Shown: piece by piece, positions 11,649 through 24,400 of the stretch | Numbering within the stretch: the stretch's first letter is position 1 | How the letters are laid out: every line of letters begins with the position of its first letter | Assembly (NCBI GenBank): GCA_003184365.1 | Contig: NKYR01000015.1 | Coordinates: 372,001 to 436,000, forward strand | Reading direction: 5' to 3' | From: Evernia prunastri | Taxonomy: Eukaryota; Ascomycota; Lecanoromycetes; Lecanorales; Parmeliaceae | DNA length: 64,000 nucleotides | Position numbers and translations under genes: made by a program | Notes under the pieces: generated by a model | Told to the model about the DNA's origin: nothing | The model's input: the letters and a program-made list of their open reading frames with translations, nothing else | Databases searched by the model: none

Positions 11649-13548
11649 ATGCCAGTCACCGATGGACAGAAGCCCAACACCGCTACTACCGCTGAAAATA
11701 GTGAGCAGGCACCAGGATCGAGCATGCCCTTACCCGAGCGGGCAAATCCCAACGAAGCTGTACCTGCGGAGGGCGAAAAGCCTAGTAAAAACGCACTGAA
11801 GAAAACCGCGAAAGAAAAAGAGAAGGCAGAAAAGGCAGCCAGAAGAGAACAGCAAGAACGAGAAGAGAAAGAAAAGGCCGCTGCCAATGACACAGCCAGT
11901 CATCTATATGGCCACCTCGACTACGAAAACCCCCCTCCTTTTGCGGAGAAGTTCCTTGATCTTGGAGACCTCGAGGATATCGAAGAGGACAGCAGGGTCA
12001 CCTTTGAAGCAAGGGTTGGGAATGCGAGGGTACAGTCTGCGAAGCTGGGCTTTCTCGTACTGAGGGATGGCTTCGACAGTATCCAGGTTGTCGTTGCTGA
12101 AGGGGGAGGGCAGAGTGTTTCGAGACAAATGATCAAGTGGTGTGGGGCTCTCAATACGGAGTCCATCGTACGAGTCACAGGTCTTATCAAGTCGCCGAAG
12201 GAAGAAGTCACGTCGACTACCATATCACACCACGAGCTACATCTCGAAAGCATCTACATCATTGCTGAAGCTCCGGAGCAGCTCCCCATCCAAGTGAAAG
12301 ACTGCAATCAACCTCCGCCTGGGGAAGAGGAGGGAGAAGCTGAGAGGGAGGGACTGCCAAACGTAGGACTCAAAGCGCGACTTGACAACAAAGTTCTATC
12401 GTTACGAGCACCTGCGAGTAAAGCTATAAGGGAATTAGAAAGCGAGGTCGCCAGGTTGTTCTCCGATTACATGATCCAGCACAAGTTCACAGACATACAA
12501 CCCTCATACCTAGCCGGCGCAGCGACAGAAGGGGGTGCTGGAGTCTTTGAGGTCAAGTATTTTGAGGAGAAGGCGTACCTAACCCAGAGCCCGCAATTCT
12601 TCAAGCAAATGGCAATAGCTGGAGGCTTGAAGAGGGTGTTCTCGATAGGACCGGTCTTTAGGGCCGAGAACTCGAACACGAGAAGACACCTGACAGAAGT
12701 ATGTTCCTCTACCCCGTGGTGTCTCCAATCGCCAACCTTAACGTCTAATCAACGTCGCAGTTTACTGGTCTCGACTTCGAGATGACGATCCGACACCACT
12801 ACCACGAAGTCCTCTCCTTTGGCGAAAGCCTCATGATCTACATCATCCGCGGTCTACAAACCCAAGACTACCCCCAGAAACTTACCAAAATCGTCAAGGA
12901 CGCCGGCTACCCCGAGGCTGGCACCTTCCAACTACCACCGGGCGATAAAGCTGTGCGCATTACATTTGCAGAAGCCAAAGCACTTCTGTCCGAAGCGGGA
13001 ATTGACGGCGGGGAGCCACATTCAGACATAGAGTAAGCATCCCATCGCGCATGTCCAACCATCTCCCCATGTTTCCATCCGCATCGCCCCGCGTCCCATG
13101 ACCATGAAAGAAGGCCCCCCCAAACTAACTCGGCCCTCGAAGCACCACCCAAGAAAAAGCCCTCGGCAGAATCATCCTCGAGAAGCACCGCACGGACTTC
13201 TACACCATCGACCAGTACCCGCGCGCCCTCCGCCCCTTCTACACGCACCCCGCCGCCCACGACCCGGCCCTGACCAACTCGTACGACTTCTTCATGCGCG
13301 GCCAGGAGATCATGTCCGGCGCCCAGCGCATCCACAACCCCGCCGACCTCGGCGCCAGCATGCGCGCCCAGGGCCTCGCGCCCGACGCCGAAGGGTTCCG
13401 CCACTACACCGAGGCGTTCCGCTGGGGCTGCAGCCCGCACGGGGGCGGGGGGTTGGGCCTCAACCGCATCGTGCAGTACTTCCTCGGCTTGAATAATATC
13501 AGGGAGGCGACGCTGTTCCCGAGGGATCCTGGGCGGTTGGCGCCTTGA
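11649..13548 (+). CDS. DPS1: Aspartyl-tRNA synthetase, cytoplasmic
   Basis: Class IIb enzyme that charges tRNA-Asp in the cytosol. Three exons: 11649..12698, 12761..13032 and 13143..13548, giving 575 residues. It has a charged Lys/Glu-rich N-terminal extension (about residues 40-80) typical of eukaryotic enzymes, an OB-fold anticodon domain (VTFEARVGNARVQSAK onward), motif 2 (FRAENSNTRRHLTEF, joined across the first intron) and motif 3 (GGLGLNRIVQYFLGL) followed by the usual end FPRDPGRLAP. The 110-nt second intron uses the acceptor TCGAAG, chosen because it gives DTTQEKALGR in frame. The last exon is markedly richer in C and G than the first. It is convergent with KOG1, about 1.07 kb between stop codons. 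Confidence 0.97.
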
Positions 13549-13903
13549 ATGAGGGGGGAAAGGGAGGAGAGAGAGCGAACCTGGCGTGGTGTGGTGGTGT
13601 ATCGTCTGCAGGGAGGAGATAAGAGAAGGGGGAAATGCTACAGCTTCAGTGCAAAGGGACCGAGGGCTGCTGGTACAAAGAAAAAAATGCCCAGCTTCAG
13701 CCGACGCCAAACAGATGTCCTGTAGACAAGTTCCGTAAAGCTGGCTGCCTGACAAAGCTAGCTTGCTTGCCTCCTCGCTCTCTCGCTGAGATGAAGCACC
13801 CGCTCTTTTACTCATTCATTCACGACCAAACCAGTCGTGTCGTCCCATCTATCTGTACATGCATGTTCCAGAAGCACACGTACACGTCTTTTCCTGCAAA
13901 ATT

Positions 13904-13953
13904 CATCCATCCATCCATCCATCCATCCATTCATTCATTATTCATTATTCATT
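13904..13953. repeat. CATC/CATT microsatellite
   Basis: Tandem CATC units pass into CATT and ATTCATT units, seen directly. This is probably slippage-derived and polymorphic. Confidence 0.85.
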
Positions 13954-14048
13954 CCAATACTCTATCACCCACCCACCACCAGAGAGTGGGGAGACATATC
14001 TTCTTCTCATTTCTCATTTCGCAAGTCATTCCAGGCTAGGTTATGTAA

Positions 14049-14250
14049 CCATGCCACGCTATGCTATGCTCAGGCTCAGTGCTTCTATGCTGTGCTCTGC
14101 TCTGCTCATCCCTTCTATTCTGTCCTCTGCTCTGCTCTGCTCTGCTATACTCTGCTATACTCTGCTCTGCTGTGCTCTGCTCTGCTCTACCCTGCTTTGC
14201 GTGCTAGGTATGCTATGCTCTGCTCTGCTTCTCTGCTCCGCTGTGCTACG
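14049..14250. repeat. Degenerate TGCTC/GCTAT minisatellite
   Basis: About 200 bases are built from imperfect 5-base units such as TGCTC, TGCTA and TGTGC in the 3' flank between the tRNA synthetase and KOG1. The units are degenerate, so the array is not freshly expanded. No coding role is seen. Confidence 0.75.
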
Positions 14251-14613
14251 CTCCATCTACTACGCTAAAACCCTCGACCCGATCAATCGATGCATCGATC
14301 CAATCAAACGGCCGCGATAACCGAAAGGAGTGCATGTCATGTCCAGATAGAACCCCCCACCCGAAAGCGCCATGTATCCTGATCCTCCTGCTCGCAGCCT
14401 GGCCGTCCAACACCTCGCTGAAAGGGCAAAAGAAGCTAAAGAAAAAAGAAGAAAAAAAAGAAGAGCATCTATCCATCGCTCATATTGCATTCATCGTAAA
14501 AACCCCAACCCCGGCCCTGAACGCACCGCTCACAACACCAAGCCTTCTTTCTTTCTTTTGTTCTCCCTTTGACGGTTGTCTCCGTATCCTGCTTCCTGCT
14601 TCCCTCGTCCTTT

Positions 14614-17600
14614 TCAAAGCCGTTCGTGGCCGGCGGCTTTCCCGGCGCAGGTGTAGACGTTGACGTGGCCGTGTCCGAGACTGCCGACGGCGAGCATCAT
14701 GCGGTGCGGGTGGAAGGAAGAGCAAGCGATCGGGCTGGTCTTTGCGGACGTGAGGAAAGGGGCGTAGGGTTGGATGGTGTTGATGCTTGTGCCGTTGACG
14801 TTGAAGACGGTGAGTGCGTGGGTGTCTGAGCCGCTGTTTGGCAGACTGTGGGTTAGCGAGGGAAAGGTGGGAGGAGGAGAAGAAGAAGAAGAAGAAGGAG
14901 AGTGGGTGAGACGCACGTAGCAAAGACCGGTGCGTGCTCGTGGACACTCAAGGTCCTCATGGTGTCACTGATAGCTGTAATCTCCCGGACCGGGTCATCC
15001 TTTCTAATATCCCACAGCTTGACCTCTCCATTCCTCGACCCACTGATCAGCTCCCTGAAACCACCACGTTGCATGTGCACGTTGGTGATCCACTGCTTGT
15101 GCTTACGCCAGCATCGAACCATGGCCAGTGCAGGCTTTTCGCGCGTATCGAAGATACGGATAGCGCCGTCGCCGTAACCTGCGCAGAAGACGTTGCCAGC
15201 GACTTGGTCTGATGTTAGCGAGGTGATGCAAGAGCCGGAGCGGGCAGGGATATCCTGTTCGCTGTTGTCAGTACTTCTCAAGCGGAAACATTGACGGGGC
15301 ATACATTGGTGCAGATCTCTGTTGCAGCGTTCCAGACTTTGATAACCTTGACATCTCCCGCCACCAATAGCTTGCCTTGACCTTGTTGCCAGTCCAGGAC
15401 CAATCCGGCATTCTTATTGCTCGGAACAAGGTCTGTGAGTGCTCGGAAGGCAGAGACCAACTGGACGTCCTCTGATTCGTAATTCCGGAAGATTTTGATG
15501 ACGCCGTCTGAAGAACCAGTCATCATCAGAGCTTGATCGTCTTCATTAATGAAGCGTGCTTCATTGATGCGTGATCCCTTTGGGTTGCCATTCGAAAATC
15601 GATTCAACCGACTACTATGCTGCCAATTCCAGATACTTCAAGATCACTTAGTATGAGAATCAGTAACCGGAAGTGGAATAACACACCATATACTATCACG
15701 GTCGTCGGCGATAGCAAGATGATCCTCAAATTGATGGAAGCACATCTTCATCGGCTGACTGCCGTTGTTGAAGAAGCCGGTGGGCATATCCCAAGGGCTG
15801 CTACCCGCGACTCCTTTCAGCGGCTGGGTCATTGCAAGTGTCTTCTCATTACGGACTCTCCTCCACAGCCGAGAGTTGTAATCGTCACTGCCTGGTTCAT
15901 CGGGCTCGTTGGGCTTCATTTGCGGCTCACGGAAATACTATCAGGTCAATAAAGGAAAATGAAAACGTGACAGTGCGTAGAAGGCTTACCTCGATGGACC
16001 ACTCGAAGAACACGCTTTCCAGTGGCAGTTTCGCCGGTTCATTTGAATCTCGTTTCTTGAATCCTTTTGGTAATGGGACTTTTGACTTCTGATACTTTGC
16101 CGATATTGATGTGGTGTCATTTTGGTTTGGGGGGGTGCTCCACTCTGCAGGTATACCTGGACGCACCGGACCTGCCATACGTTTCTGTTGGACTGTCTGT
16201 TGGGCTGTCTCCGAAGAAGATGACAAATTGTCTGTTGAGCCTGAGCTCGAGCCACCGAGACCGAGGTACTTCAAAGCAGCTGCCACGCTCGCATTGCGTC
16301 TGAGTCCTGTGGATAGGTAGCCTTCACTCTTGTTCGGGTTTTGGGTCCCCACCGAGGCCGTTGGATGCGATGTCTGACTCGTTGGTGCTGCTGACGGCTG
16401 CCGAGAGTGACCAGACGATCGTTGCATGAGTCCAAGGATGTTGTCGATGACACGCAGAGCGTGAGGTGCGAGAGGCGACTCCACCAGCATCTCGTGGATA
16501 TAGTCGACGATGACGCTGGCCGCTTGTGCGACTTCCGGGTGGGCATCAACAGACATGACCAGTAGATGCAGCCACATCGAATTTTGAACACTATTACGTG
16601 AAATTGTCGACTTTTGCGCATTCTCCAAATCATCTTGACCAGTGCCATTGGCTTTGGTTCCGTTTTCGTACCCGGCGTACATGAGTTTATCTCTCTCTTC
16701 AACCAGATTTTCATAGGCCGCAACGAGGAACTTGTTCTGATACCTTTTGACAAATATGGAGAAGAACACAAGCAACTCTCTCCGTACCATAGCGTTGCCA
16801 TCAGTAGTCATAGACATCAAAGCTGAAGCGATGGTTTCTTCGTTTTGTGCCACTTGATCCGTGAGATCGGGAATTCCGAGAAAGTTCGTCAGCGCGTGTA
16901 CAGCTGCTGCCCTTACTTCAGGTACCGGATCGATCACAAGGGCACAAAGCCGATGGTGCGCGAAACATCGGATACCAACCCATTTTGCCTCAGGGAAATC
17001 CTTCCAAAGCATACTTATACAAAGACAAGACCATTGACGAAGTAAGGGATTTTCTGGATCTTGGAGATAGCCGATGCAAGCATCAATCAGGTCTGGCGAC
17101 AGGCACACTTGTTGACCTTGAGGGAATCCGCGGCAGAACATTGCGATAACGAAGGCAGACATAGCCTTATGTTCAGTCGCGTTACCCACCGGGATTCCCG
17201 ACTCCGGAAGGAGAATTTTGGTGAAGTACTGATACCCACTGTCCTTGAGTAAGTCTGCCTGAACAGCTTTTGCGTCCACAGCAACTATACGCGCCCAGAT
17301 GAAGATCATGATAGGCTTTAGCTCGTGTGCTGGAGACTGAAGGAGTTTGACCACGTAAGGAAAGATTCCAATGGTAAGTGCCAGGTTGACAGCCCAAGGG
17401 CCGAGGTCTAGAAACTTGCTGAGAAGAATCAAGGCTCTAAGGCGATGGGCCTGGCTGAGTAGCACTTGGAGGACAATAGGCAATTGGGTGGGAGCTTGCT
17501 GTTTTGGGGCTCCTTGCTGAAGGTAAACGTCGAATGCCGTCAACTGCTCGGTGAAGAAAGTAGAGTGTTGATATTCATATGGTTCGCCACCTGCCTCAGC

Positions 17601-19258
17601 TCTCAACATGGGCTCCAGTTGAGACAAAACCATCTCAATCGCCAAGTCCCATGCCTCCCACAAAGGATGATCATACGTCAAAGGGATCTCTGGAGTGGAT
17701 ATTGGATGACACCCGTAAGCTCTCAGTATTCTTTGAGCAACAAGAAAATTTCGAAAGAGTGCTGCCACCATCAGATCCTGACGGAAAAGCTGTCTGAAGA
17801 GAGGCCTGGGGAGAACATTCCAGGCAATTGTGTCAGTGATGGCAGTCAATATCCAATTAAGCTCCCCTATTGGACTCCTTCGCTCCGCTGCGCGTCCGGG
17901 AACCCTCCGCACGTCTTTCACATTCAGTCCAGTAGACAGTGGATTCTGCAAAACGTGAAAAGTCATGGACATGATGATAGGGGTGGTGAGACAAGCTGTG
18001 AAAAGATCGTTCGGGAGATCTGGATTTGTGGGCAGCATCTCTGTTTTCGAACAGGCTGCCAGCTGGATGTTGTTCAGGTAACTCTGCAGTTGTGCATTTG
18101 GGTCTCGCGCTCTGGCCTCCGCATTTTCGGCTTCATGTTTTTCGACGAAGCGATCGAAGTTCGCAATGATGTTACCCGCATGCGAACAGTCGTAGATGTA
18201 GATGACGGGGGCCCCTAGCCACGTTTGCAAGTCATACATTGACACCGGTATATACTGTGTATAGTCCTTGTTGAAGACCCAAAACTCGCCAGACGGCGTC
18301 GGCAAAGGAACTCCATGGCCGTTATAGTGGAATAGCACCCGTTCCTCTTTTGCGTTACGCCGTAGCGAAGTGCAGAACTTTTTTGTTTCTTCAACGGATG
18401 GATCCAGGTATTGCTTGTATCTAGTTTTCATACTCATACCTTCGTACTGATCTTGAAGTTTTTTCCCAATGATCTCCATCATCTTGCTCGGAGGCTGCGT
18501 CTGTGAGATAGGATTTGTCCAGCACTCCTCGACAGCGGTAGGTTGCGTTTTGAAAACATCTGGAGGGTCTACCCCAATGTTGAGACACAGGATCAAAGCA
18601 GCGGAAACTGTTTTTGAACGCTCCCGGTGACGCCAGTCTTCTAGGGGTCTGATTGTCTCGCTTTCTTTCGGCTTTCCACCGCTCTCATGTCGTGTATCCG
18701 TGTAGTACATGTAGAAAGTCTACTAAAAAGATTAGCTAACTAAACTCTGTAGATGTAGGAGATTCTTTTGTGGAGGTGTACCGAGTTGAGTTGTCCAAGA
18801 AACTCGCTCGAGTTGTATTCATCTTCCCAACCGTGCCGGAGTTCTCCATGCTCTTCCACGCTTGGTTCCCTCGTCGAGGACATATTTTCTGGCTCATAAT
18901 TGGTCTTTGACCTTGTCATCGATGCCTTTGGTCGCTGAGCTAAGGACTGATGTTTCTCTGTCCGAGCTCGAGGGATATTCTGCGGTTCGAATTCGTGACT
19001 GGGTTCGGACGAGGCTACATGCCTTGCTGTCTGACCATTCACCGGTCTATTGTCCGATTCGTTATTGTTTTGAGAACTTGCTTGACCGCTCTCAAGGTCA
19101 ACAAGGGGCCGAACAGTAGATTGCCCACTCGATGATCCTCTTGAAGACCCGGCAATCGGCTGGCTAAGCTGAGCGCCCAACAAGGGCGCGGTGTGGGTGG
19201 GATTGTCGAACTGTTGAAACATTGTCGAAGTAGGTGAAAGAGTATTCAGAACAGCCAT
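14614..19258 (-). CDS. KOG1: TORC1 subunit Raptor (Kog1/Mip1)
   Basis: Scaffold of TOR complex 1 that presents substrates to the Tor kinase. Six exons: 19258..18782, 18719..15990, 15937..15687, 15635..15305, 15254..14917 and 14845..14614, giving 1452 residues. The N-terminus is a Ser/Gln-rich extension of about 150 residues. Next is the raptor N-terminal conserved domain, caspase-like, with HYNGHGVP and YIYDCSHAG at the dyad positions. HEAT-type repeats follow (VRAAAVHALTNFLGIPDL), then a Ser-rich linker and seven WD40-type repeats spread over the last four exons (DGVIKIFRN, GEVKLWDIRK). Every intron is 50-71 nt and each junction restores conserved text, for example FFEWSIE|YFREPQ. It is convergent with the tRNA synthetase and divergent from the Tea1-like gene. 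Confidence 0.96.
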
Positions 19259-21491
19259 GCTTTACCCTACAATCCAGATGTCATCAGTACTGTCCTCTTG
19301 CAACTCTGAATAATCATGTCACCGAGCCCGCTGATAGACTTACTCTAATAGATAATCAGATACCCTCATACTATGCTGGGATCCATGAGGTATAGTATTC
19401 CGCACGCCAGAACCAGTGATCTGAAGATCTGTCAAAAGAACACGGCCCATATGCTTGTCAATGGTATACCTACCTAAGGCTTGACTCTTGGTCTTACCTA
19501 CAGTAAGCTCGGCAAGTCGGTGAACTCATGCAAGCCCCGCGATCGACAAGTAGCTCCGGGTGCTCCCTTGGTCTAAACTGTACATAGAGCAACACCAAAG
19601 TCCCCTCTGTTTTCTGGAATCAGAGCATTCTATGAACGTACAGTAACACATGTAGGCTTACATACCTATATCATTGTGTAAATCACGATTTCTTTCAACA
19701 CCTTGCCTGGAACTTATCCCAACAACCTTATAGATTGCCGTCTTAAGCACCTTTTGAACTTTACTCTACGTACTCTCTTTATCATCTATTGTTCCGGATA
19801 GGAGGGAGATCAAAACACATGGCAGAGATCACATCTGATTTTGGGTTTGCAATTTCCTGTGTACCTCGTCAAAGCAGCATTGCTTTGGAGTATCAAAGTT
19901 GTAGTGTCGCGAGTATCGAAGTAGCAGCAATCGATAAATGGCAGAAACGAGGCGCGCAAAGTGGACATGGACACTGCGTTGGCTTAGACAGTTCCCTGAC
20001 ATCGAAGACTATTTGAGTGGGTGGTCTTATGGCCTTGTAGTCACACTTTGCGTAATCTCGATAGCCTTGTGGGAGTTGCATTTGGCAAACAGCCCGGTAT
20101 ACCTGGCCTTTCATTTAACCCAAGAAAGAGCGGATTGCCGGTCTTTTCCGGGCAGATTCCCAAGATGGTGATCGTCCCGATAGAAGACTGAGCTCAAAAA
20201 GTCCTGTCTCTTGATAATGTGTCTTTGTAACCGAAATGAACCATGGCCCGGAGAACGGTTGCGAATACAGAAACCCTCGTCGTCTTTTGGAGAGTAAATC
20301 ATGATGAAACAGATTCGACGACTCTTTGAGCAAGTTCAGATATGCGGCAGATGATCATCAAGGTCCGAAAGAAGGATGGACTGGGGTACGGGGTATTAGA
20401 AAGTAGATATAGCCATCTAGCCATCACATCCAGAGCATTGCTTAGGGGTCAGTCTTCTCAGTCTTCCCATATTGGAAAGTGAGAGAAAAGCGCGGGAATA
20501 TATATACGGTAGAGGGAAAGAGAGAGAGAGAAGAGGTTGAAATGAAGGGATAAATAGGTAGAGTAACGGTAGCGCTAGATACTATGTTATTACGTACCGT
20601 ATTCAAATTGAATCGTCATCGTTATGTATTATTTATTAAAGTATTGCATGCCTGCTGCCATGCGATGATGCGACCGCATAAGCACTAATTATAATACTTA
20701 GCTTGAACCCCTGAAAGTACCTGATCTAAATTTGAAACAGCCACCAGCCACCAGGCCACCAGAAGAATTAAGAATTAAAGAAATCCCCAGCCCCACACTG
20801 TACACAGCCTCTGATTTGATCAATGACAACAAAATATACTGACTGACTGACTGACACACAATTACTACTACTCGTCAAAGTTGAGATGCTGAGAAAACAT
20901 ATCATTGCTCTCCAGTACAATTCATAATACAGTAACTTCATAGTAGTTGCCACCGCAAATAAAGAAATAGTACTCCGTAGGTATCACTGCTTTCAGGAAC
21001 GATCAACCATTAAGCCGGAGGTCTTGGCGGGAAAAAAGGACGCTAGGCCGTCACTCAATTTTCCAAGGCATTGGACACACCCAGTCACCCAGTGCCAATA
21101 AAGCATTGATTATCCGACCGACTTGACCGAGCCTATCTTTCTGCATCTCCCACCACATCACATCATAATTCACGACTGCATGACTTGAGCCAGCGCATCC
21201 CTTGTCGCATTATTGTACTTTCAATCTTTCTTCCTCTCCATGCCTCGTCGCTGCACTTGAGGCGCGGCATCCTTCTCTGTACAGCCGGTTCCTCGCCGCC
21301 GCTCCCTGAAAAACCCCCCCTGCTTCAAGCTTGACCCTAAACTCTACAACCGGCAGAGAGCCGTCGCTCGCTCAACATTCTTCAGCTATCTGGTATTGCG
21401 CGAGTACTTGTTCGAGACCTACAATTCTTGGGACCCGTTACCGTAGGATCTGCGAGTAAATCGCTACATCCACATCAAAGGCGGCGCAATC
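19259..21491. other. Long divergent intergenic region, about 2.2 kb
   Basis: This separates the KOG1 and Tea1-like start codons and should hold both promoters and leaders. It is moderately A+T-rich with short purine runs near 20510-20540. Pyrimidine-rich DNA near 21180-21420 looks like the leader of the rightward gene. No coding region, RNA gene or large repeat is seen. Confidence 0.5.
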
Positions 21492-24400
21492 ATGTCATTC
21501 CTATTCGGCAAAAAAGCAAGGAGGGAAAAGGTCACACTGTGCCTGCTCAGAGACCCCAGGATGTACAGACAGCGCCAGGTTCAGGCACCTCGATACCCAC
21601 AATCAATGGTTTGAGGCCAAAAGAAAGAGGGGCTGGGATACAGTCTCCAACGCCAGGTGCTGGCGCCAACATCTCCGCCAATTCGATTGAAAATGGCAAC
21701 ACCCCGAGTCCGGAGCACGGACAGGGTCAACGTGGGCGACAGGACCCAGACTTATCGGTATGTTGCCATCCATCAATCATCGTCTGAGCCAGCCAGCTGG
21801 CATGATTCGTGGCAGATGCTGTTAGGTGTCGTCCATGTGCTCAAATTGATGCTAATTCGGTGCCTACGTAGCGTGGCCCACGACCTGTTCCCAATGGGCC
21901 TCCCCCAGGCGTCAATCCAGCCGCGCTTTACCCCTGGTCTCAACGACAACTCACCTTCACATCCTCACAACCAAATCCATTTCCCAGATACGGTGCAGCG
22001 GTTAATGCCACTTCGTCCAAAGAAGGAGACATATATCTGATGGGTGGACTTGTCAATGGGCAAACTGTCAAGGGCGATCTATGGATGATCGAGTCTGGGG
22101 GCAGTAACCTTGCCTGTTATCCCGTCGGAACCAGCTTTGAGGGTCCGGGTCCACGTGTAGGCCATGCAAGTCTGCTAGTCGGAAATGCATTTATAGTATT
22201 TGGTGGCGACACGAAAATGGATGAGCGGGACAAGCTAGATGACACCCTCTACTTACTCAATACTTGTAAGTAATGTCCCAACTAGCGACTTGCTTCATTC
22301 CTGATATATCTAGCAACGCGCCACTGGTCAAGATCGATGCCTCCAGGACAACGGCCAGCGGGCCGATATGGCCATACACTGAACATCTTGGGGTCAAAGA
22401 TATACGTTTTTGGGGGTCAAGTCGAGGGTTACTTCTTCAACGACCTGCTTTGCTTCGATCTGAACGCATTGCAAAACGCCAATAGTAAATGGGAAATGCT
22501 CATCCAAACCAGCAATGAGGGCGGTCCTCCCGAAGGACAAATACCCCCCGCGAGGACGAACCACACGATCGTGAGCTGGAACGATAAGCTTTACTTGTAA
22601 GGCCGTCTGACCTCATTTGACAGACGGTACTGACATTCTCTTCCTAGATTTGGTGGCACCAACGGGACACAATGGTTCAACGATGTATGGTCATACGATC
22701 CGAAAGTTGTGGCATGGAGTCAACTTGACTGCATCGGCTACATACCCGCACCGCGTGAAGGGCATTCAGCTGCATTAGTTGACGATGTCATGTATATATT
22801 TGGAGGGCGCACTGAAGAAGGCACCGACTTGGGCGATTTGGCGGCGTTCAGAATCACTTCGCGGCGCTGGTACACCTTCCAAAATATGGGTCCGTCGCCG
22901 TCGCCACGATCTGGCCACAGCATGACCGCCTTTGGTAAGCAGATTGTCGTCCTTGCCGGGGAACCAAGCTCCGCAACCCGAGATCCGAGCGAGTTGAGCA
23001 TGGTCTACGTGTTGAATACGGCGAAAATCAGGTATCCCAATGATCAGCAAATTCAAAACACGCCAGCTGGCGAGCGCGTACCTGGGAATCGCAGGCCTAG
23101 CCAGGAGAGAGGGATGGGCATACCCAATCGGAGTATAAATGCTGCGAATGGCGCTCCAGATGGTCTCAATAGAAAATTTAGCGGCTCACGAGAGAGTATG
23201 GCTGGCGGATCCCGTGGACCAGCAATAGCGCCGGGACCTGGACCTGGACCAGGAGGGCGAGGTCAAGATATGAGCATGGCAAATGGTCCCTCTCCACCTG
23301 GTGGAGGGTCTCGACTTCCTCGCGCTTCAATGGCACAAGCACCCTCGGGGCCGCCTCCGCAGCAGCAAGCCCCACCTCCACGAGCAAATGGAGTCATGTC
23401 ACCAAATAATGGAACCAGAAGCAGAACCCCGACCAGAGAAAACCGTGGTTTCGGTCCGCCTGTTGATACTGGCAGGGGACCGTCCTTCGAGAAAGAAAAC
23501 ATAACTCCACCGGTAGTATCACCGGTAGGACGAGATGGGCCAAGACCAGGCCCAACCGCTCGTTCTATGAGTCCTGTTGTCAACGGGCGTCGCACGCCTA
23601 CACAACAAACCGGGCAGCAATCAATGCAGCAGCCGCCAAGGTTTGCAGACCAGGCAGCCGACTATGATGAGCCTCAGAAGTATGATCCGTCGTTTGGGAT
23701 GTTAGGAACTCGTCAAGCTGTTCAAGAACCGCCTCTGGATGAAATTGATCGATTTCAGTCTGATGGTCAACAACAGCAGCGATCGTACAACGACCAATAC
23801 GATGAACATAACGGCATTCCTACTAGAAACAACAGAATTCAAAGAGATGGTTCAATTCCACGCCAGCAGCTCGAGCAGCTCGAGAACCAACATCAAGGCC
23901 TACAGAGCCAATTCGAGAGTCTTGAAAATCAGCATCAAGGTCTTCGAAGCGAATATCAAGGTCTCCGAAGCGAGCACCGGGATCTACAAGGCGAGAATCA
24001 AGGTCTCCGAGGCGAGCATCAGGATCTTCGAAGCGAGCATCAAGGTCTCCAAAGCGAGCTACAAGGTCTTCAAAGCGAGCATCGAGGCCTCCAAAACGAG
24101 CACCAAGGCCTTCAAAATCAACAACAGGACCTTATGCATGCATTAGAAGCAGCAAAGAGCCGGAATGCCTGGTATGCGTCCGAAATGGCTCTAGCGCGCC
24201 AGGCCGGATATCAGCCGAATACCTCAGGAAGCCCATTGGATGAAAAGGCTGCTCAATCATTTGGCAATGAAGACAAGCCACTCTTGGAGGCGTTGATCGC
24301 TGTGCGCGCACAGCTCGCTGAAGTGCAAAGTAACCTGGAATCCCGTGAGGATGCAGCAGCGCAAGATGTTGCAGCAGCAGAACAACAACGAGACACTGCA

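Larger units (their letters stand above)
13549..14613. other. Convergent intergenic region with simple repeats
   Basis: This is the 3' flank of two convergent genes. Besides the CATC and TGCTC repeats listed separately it contains pyrimidine-rich DNA and an A/G-rich run near 14430-14465. No gene is supported. Confidence 0.6.

Noticed and set aside
12907..13815. 302-codon minus-strand open frame opposite the aspartyl-tRNA synthetase.
   Set aside because: Antisense of a C-rich exon; the plus strand encodes class II synthetase motifs 2 and 3.
23739..24146. 135-codon open frame overlapping the Tea1-like gene.
   Set aside because: It is a shadow of the 21-bp repeat, which keeps more than one frame open. 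Its residues are only a translation of the same units.
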